8,838 nucleotides of DNA from Verrucomicrobiota bacterium. Its GTDB lineage: Bacteria > Verrucomicrobiota > Lentisphaeria > Victivallales > Victivallaceae. The stretch spans positions 1-8,838 of the forward strand of contig JAEWSS010000024.1 of the NCBI GenBank assembly GCA_023459755.1, in the 5' to 3' direction. Below the pieces are notes generated by a model. The model ran no database searches and had not been told where the DNA came from. It was given only the letters and a program-made list of their open reading frames with translations. How positions within the stretch are numbered: the stretch's first letter is position 1; each line of letters begins with the position of its first letter. A program made the position numbers and the translations under genes. This document shows positions 5,876 to 8,838 of this stretch, piece by piece.

Positions 5876-7486
5876 TCAGGTCAGCTTTATCCATCCGACG
5901 AGGTTCATGAAGCAGACGATGATCGCCAGCGGCGCCACGATCCGGATCAGCAGGCCGAACAGCACGCCGAGCGTGTAAATATAGCGGCGCTCCTGAAGGT
6001 GGCCGTCGCCGCGCAGACCGGCGAGCAGAATCAGAATATTGGTGTCCCAGTAGTTGTCGCCGCCGCGGCGGAGTTCGCGCAGGCAGTTGCGGGTCTTCCA
6101 TACATAGCCGACGAACAGCACGGTCAGCAGTCCGGAAAGCGGCAGCAGATAACTTGAGCAGAACACGTCCAGCTGGGTGAAGAAACTGTCGCGCATGCCC
6201 TCAAAGCCGGAAAGCAGCCATTCGGAGGCGGCGCGCAGCCACGGAGCGTGGTTCCATGACGCCGCGCTCGCGGCCGAAGCCAGACTCAGTGTGATGACGG
6301 TTAAAAAGACCGTCACCACCGCGGTCCGCCGCCGCCATTTGAACTGGTCGATGCAGAATGACACCGGCACTTCGAGCAAACTGATCGAACTGGTCAGCGC
6401 CGCGATCACAATCAGCCCGAACAGCAGCACGCACCAGAGCGTTCCCAGCCCGTCGCCGAAACTGTGAAGCGTTACCGGCATGATGTTGAATACCAGACCG
6501 GAACCGGCGGCGGGATTCATTCCGGCCGCGAACAGGGCGGGGAAGATCGCCAGGCCGGCCATCAGCGCCACCAGCGTGTCCAGCCCCACGATCACCGCCG
6601 AGGCGCTGAGTATGTTGCGGTCGCCGGGCAGATAGCTGCCGTAGGTCAGGATGATGCCCATACCCAGGCTCAGGGTGAAAAATGCGTGCCCCACCGCCTC
6701 CAGTACGCCGGCCGCGGTGAGCCGGTCGAAATGCGGGGTCAGCAGAAAGCTGATTCCTTTTTCCGACCCCGGCAGCGTCACGCCGCGCAGGATCAGCGCG
6801 ATCAGCATCACAAACAGCAGCGGCATAAGGATTTTGCTCGCCCGCTCAATGCCCTTGCGCACGCCGAACCACACCACTACCAGACTGCAGCAGCTGAAGA
6901 TCGCGGTTCCGGCCAGCGTGTAGCGCCAGTTGTCGGCGACGGACACGAAAAACTTTTCCGCCAGATCTGGCGAGGCCAGCTCCGGCGCGCCGCGCAGCGA
7001 CTCGAAGCCGTAAATCATCAGCCAGCCGCCGACCACGTTGTAGTAGGAGAGAATCAGCACCGGAATTACCACCCCGAGCGCGCCGACCGCGGCCCATCCC
7101 CAGCGCAGCACCGCCAGTCCGCCGAGCGCCAGCAGCACGCCCATTCCACTGCGGCCGAGGGCGATCAGCGCCACCGCGCAGGCCAGCATGGCAAGCCCGA
7201 ACATGGCGGCGGCCGGTGTGCGGACCGGATAAAGTTCGCGGAAGGCTCCGAACGGATTTTTTTTGGTGCGGCGGCCGAGTGAAAATTCGCACATCATCAG
7301 CGGCATTCCGATTAGGATTACGCAGCAGAGGTAGACCAGCACGAACGCGCCGCCGCCGTTGACACCGGTGATATATGGAAATTTCCACACGTTTCCCAGC
7401 CCGATGGCACTGCCGGCCGAGGCGAGAATAAAGCCGAGTTGACCGGTCCAGCTTTCGCGCTGATCTCCGGGAATATTTTTCATCAT
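5876..7486 (-). CDS. Neurotransmitter:sodium symporter (NSS/SNF) family transporter
   Basis: This 536-residue membrane protein of the LeuT-fold NSS family probably imports an amino acid or related amine with Na+; the substrate is not predictable here. TM1 contains ASAGSAIGLGNVWKFP (22-37), with Asn32 at the position of LeuT Asn27 (Na1 site). TM6 has FTLSLGMGIILTYGSY (270-285), with Thr271 equivalent to LeuT Thr254. TM8 has IAALTSSISLLE (361-372), where Ala362, Thr365 and Ser366 match the LeuT Na2 ligands. TM3 has ILSYYNVVGGW (145-155). Between TM2 (ending about GRR, 71-73) and TM3 there are about 40 extra hydrophobic residues at roughly 90-128, discussed as a finding. The start is the first of two adjacent ATGs (7486 and 7483), preceded by AGGAG at 7493-7497 (6 nt to the first, 9 nt to the second). 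An open frame continues upstream, but that is antisense to guaA. This is the first gene of the operon with hflX and the coiled-coil gene. No strong promoter stands out; TTGAAA at 7537-7542 (minus strand) has only a poor -10. Confidence 0.93.
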   Translation of the reverse strand: MMKNIPGDQRESWTGQLGFILASAGSAIGLGNVWKFPYITGVNGGGAFVLVYLCCVILIGMPLMMCEFSLGRRTKKNPFGAFRELYPVRTPAAAMFGLAMLACAVALIALGRSGMGVLLALGGLAVLRWGWAAVGALGVVIPVLILSYYNVVGGWLMIYGFESLRGAPELASPDLAEKFFVSVADNWRYTLAGTAIFSCCSLVVVWFGVRKGIERASKILMPLLFVMLIALILRGVTLPGSEKGISFLLTPHFDRLTAAGVLEAVGHAFFTLSLGMGIILTYGSYLPGDRNILSASAVIVGLDTLVALMAGLAIFPALFAAGMNPAAGSGLVFNIMPVTLHSFGDGLGTLWCVLLFGLIVIAALTSSISLLEVPVSFCIDQFKWRRRTAVVTVFLTVITLSLASAASAASWNHAPWLRAASEWLLSGFEGMRDSFFTQLDVFCSSYLLPLSGLLTVLFVGYVWKTRNCLRELRRGGDNYWDTNILILLAGLRGDGHLQERRYIYTLGVLFGLLIRIVAPLAIIVCFMNLVGWIKLT

Positions 7487-7556
7487 GAGCCGCTCCTGAA
7501 GTAAATGATGCAATAAGTTAACCGTTTTCGTCGGATTTTCAATCATTTGCGTCCGG

Positions 7557-7569
7557 TTTTCATTGAAAA
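7557..7569. repeat. Palindrome TTTTCA-T-TGAAAA in the divergent spacer
   Basis: This is a perfect 6-bp inverted repeat around one central base, in the 132-bp spacer between the divergent transporter and guaA genes. It overlaps the candidate guaA -35 (TTGAAA at 7563-7568). The position suits an operator acting on guaA, the transporter, or both, but AT-rich palindromes of this length arise easily by chance. Confidence 0.4.
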
Positions 7570-7591
7570 AATGCGATTCCGGCGTTAAATT
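7563..7591 (+). promoter_or_regulatory. Candidate guaA promoter
   Basis: TTGAAA at 7563-7568 is followed after 17 nt by TAAATT at 7586-7591, a 4-of-6 match to the -10 consensus. An alternative -10, TATAGT (7591-7596), scores better but would need a 22-nt spacer. Either way the leader before the ATG at 7619 would be only about 15-25 nt, too short for a riboswitch. Confidence 0.35.
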
Positions 7592-7618
7592 ATAGTAATA
7601 TAAAACAAGGAACGATTG

Positions 7619-8838
7619 ATGAGTGAGCAAATTGAGAACATAGTGGTGCTCGACTTCGGTTCGCAGTACAGCCAGTTGATTGCCAGGAGAATCCGGGAAT
7701 GCCGGGTTTACAGCCGCATCCTGCCGTTTTCCGCTTCGGCAAAGGAGATCGCGGCGCTGAATCCGCAGGGCATTGTGCTTTCCGGCGGGCCGATGAGCGT
7801 TTACGCCCCCAACGCACCGAAGTGCGACCCGGAAATCTTCAACCTCGGCGTGCCGGTGCTCGGCATCTGTTACGGACTTCAGCTGATGATCCATACGCTC
7901 GGCGGCGTGGTGTCGCCGGGAACGCGCCGGGAGTACGGCAAAACCGTGCTGCGCGTCCGGGAGCGCTCCGGGCTGTTTGCCGGAGTAAAGCCGGAGACGG
8001 TGGTCTGGATGTCGCACGGCGACAAAGTTACCAAACTGCCGCCGATTGCGCTCGACGTTCTTGCCGACAGCGACAATACCGAATACGGCGCGGTAAAATT
8101 CCGCGACCGCGAACTCTACGGCATCCAGTTTCACCCCGAAGTCGTCCATTCCGAAGAGGGTAAAACCATTATCGCCAACTTCTGCGGCCATATCTGCAAA
8201 TGCCGCGGCAACTGGACGATGCAGTCTTTCATCGAACAGGCGGTCAAGGAAATCCGCGGGAAGGTCGGAACCGAGCATGTGATTCTCGGACTCTCCGGCG
8301 GCGTTGACTCCAGCGTGGCCGCCGCGCTGATCGACCGCGCGATCGGCAACCAGCTCACCTGCATCTTCGTCAACAACGGTCTGCTCCGCAAGAACGAGGA
8401 AAAGCGGGTGCAGGACCTGTTCGGCCGCAACTTTAAAATGAAGCTGGTCTATGTGGACGCTTCGGAGCGCTTCCTCTCCAAGCTGGCCGGCGTGGCCGAG
8501 CCGGAACGCAAGCGCCACATCATCGGCAATGAATTTGTCAAGGTGTTCGACGAGGCGGCGGCTGGAATCAGCCACGCCACGTTTCTGGCGCAGGGAACCA
8601 CTTATCCGGACGTGATCGAGTCGGTTCCGATCGACGGCAACCCGGCGGCGATGATAAAAAGTCACCACAATGTCGGCGGTCTGCCGAAGGAAATGAAATT
8701 CAAACTGCTCGAACCCCTGAGCCGGCTGTTCAAGGACGAAGTGCGCGAGGTGGGCCGTCAGCTCGGTCTGCCGGAAGACGTGGTGATGCGCCAGCCGTTT
8801 CCGGGGCCGGGACTCGCGGTGCGCCATCCCGGAGCGGT
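7619..8838 (+). CDS. guaA: GMP synthase (glutamine-hydrolysing), 3' end beyond the window
   Basis: The enzyme converts XMP to GMP using glutamine and ATP, the last step of de novo guanine nucleotide synthesis in the cytosol. The first 406 codons are intact and in frame, out of about 510-525 in the family. The N-terminal class I glutamine amidotransferase domain has LDFGSQYSQLIARRIRE (11-27), oxyanion-loop LSGGPMSVY (54-62), nucleophile Cys84 in GICYG, and the catalytic His172-Pro-Glu174 in FHPE. The ATP pyrophosphatase domain starts with the P-loop LSGGVDSS (225-232) and continues to FLAQGTTYPDVIES. The C-terminal dimerisation domain begins before the window ends at QPFPGPGLAVRHPGA. AAGGA at 7607-7611 precedes the ATG by 7 nt, which supports this start. 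The gene stands alone on the plus strand here, divergent from the transporter operon; guaB is not in view. Confidence 0.98.
   Translation, partial: MSEQIENIVVLDFGSQYSQLIARRIRECRVYSRILPFSASAKEIAALNPQGIVLSGGPMSVYAPNAPKCDPEIFNLGVPVLGICYGLQLMIHTLGGVVSPGTRREYGKTVLRVRERSGLFAGVKPETVVWMSHGDKVTKLPPIALDVLADSDNTEYGAVKFRDRELYGIQFHPEVVHSEEGKTIIANFCGHICKCRGNWTMQSFIEQAVKEIRGKVGTEHVILGLSGGVDSSVAAALIDRAIGNQLTCIFVNNGLLRKNEEKRVQDLFGRNFKMKLVYVDASERFLSKLAGVAEPERKRHIIGNEFVKVFDEAAAGISHATFLAQGTTYPDVIESVPIDGNPAAMIKSHHNVGGLPKEMKFKLLEPLSRLFKDEVREVGRQLGLPEDVVMRQPFPGPGLAVRHPGA

Noticed and set aside
4406..6157. Long open frame of 583 codons on the plus strand
   Set aside because: It is antisense to hflX and the ends of its neighbours, has no recognisable domain, and hflX itself is certain.
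7569..7618. Possible purine riboswitch upstream of guaA
   Set aside because: The likely leader is only about 15-25 nt and no aptamer-like paired structure is visible; too short for a purine riboswitch.
7487..8827. N-terminal extension of about 447 codons to the transporter frame
   Set aside because: The frame stays open through the spacer and antisense to guaA, but the transporter family starts just before TM1 and a good ribosome site (AGGAG) precedes the ATG at 7486.

Overview
The window looks like chromosomal DNA from a Lentisphaerota (Victivallis-like) bacterium or a close relative in the Planctomycetota-Verrucomicrobiota-Chlamydiota group. The main clue is the prepilin N-termini. They read KKFTLVELLVV, SRFTLVELMMV and KKYTLVEVALV, with Lys or Arg instead of Gly before the aromatic first residue of the mature protein, a form I associate with Lentisphaerota. 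Moderately GC-rich genes separated by short AT-rich spacers also fit. The assignment is an inference; there is no rRNA or other phylogenetic marker apart from guaA.

Layout from right to left. A guaA gene (GMP synthase, cut by the right edge) runs on the plus strand from 7619. Across a 132-bp divergent spacer, three genes run leftward as a tight operon. They are a neurotransmitter:sodium-symporter-type transporter (5876-7486), the ribosome-associated GTPase hflX (4586-5872, 3 nt after the transporter stop), and a 935-residue exported coiled-coil/TPR protein (1763-4570, 15 nt after hflX). A 116-nt AT-rich spacer carries a near-consensus sigma70 promoter (TTGAAA, 17 nt, TATAAT). That promoter opens a second leftward unit of three type IV pilin-like/pseudopilin genes: 951-1646, 71-916, and one that starts at 67 and leaves the left edge.

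The first two pilin-like proteins carry GspG-type C-terminal signatures (a DPWGN-like motif and a terminal DDI element), so they are probably minor or major pseudopilins of a type II secretion-like or type IV pilus-like apparatus. No ATPase, platform protein, secretin or prepilin peptidase gene lies in the window. The exported coiled-coil/TPR protein could act in the same envelope space, but only its position suggests this.

I saw no mobile element, CRISPR array, tRNA, rRNA or riboswitch. The genes are mostly housekeeping or lineage-typical. The best leads are the pseudopilin trio with its non-canonical cleavage site, an extra hydrophobic segment pair in the transporter, and the uncharacterised coiled-coil/TPR protein.
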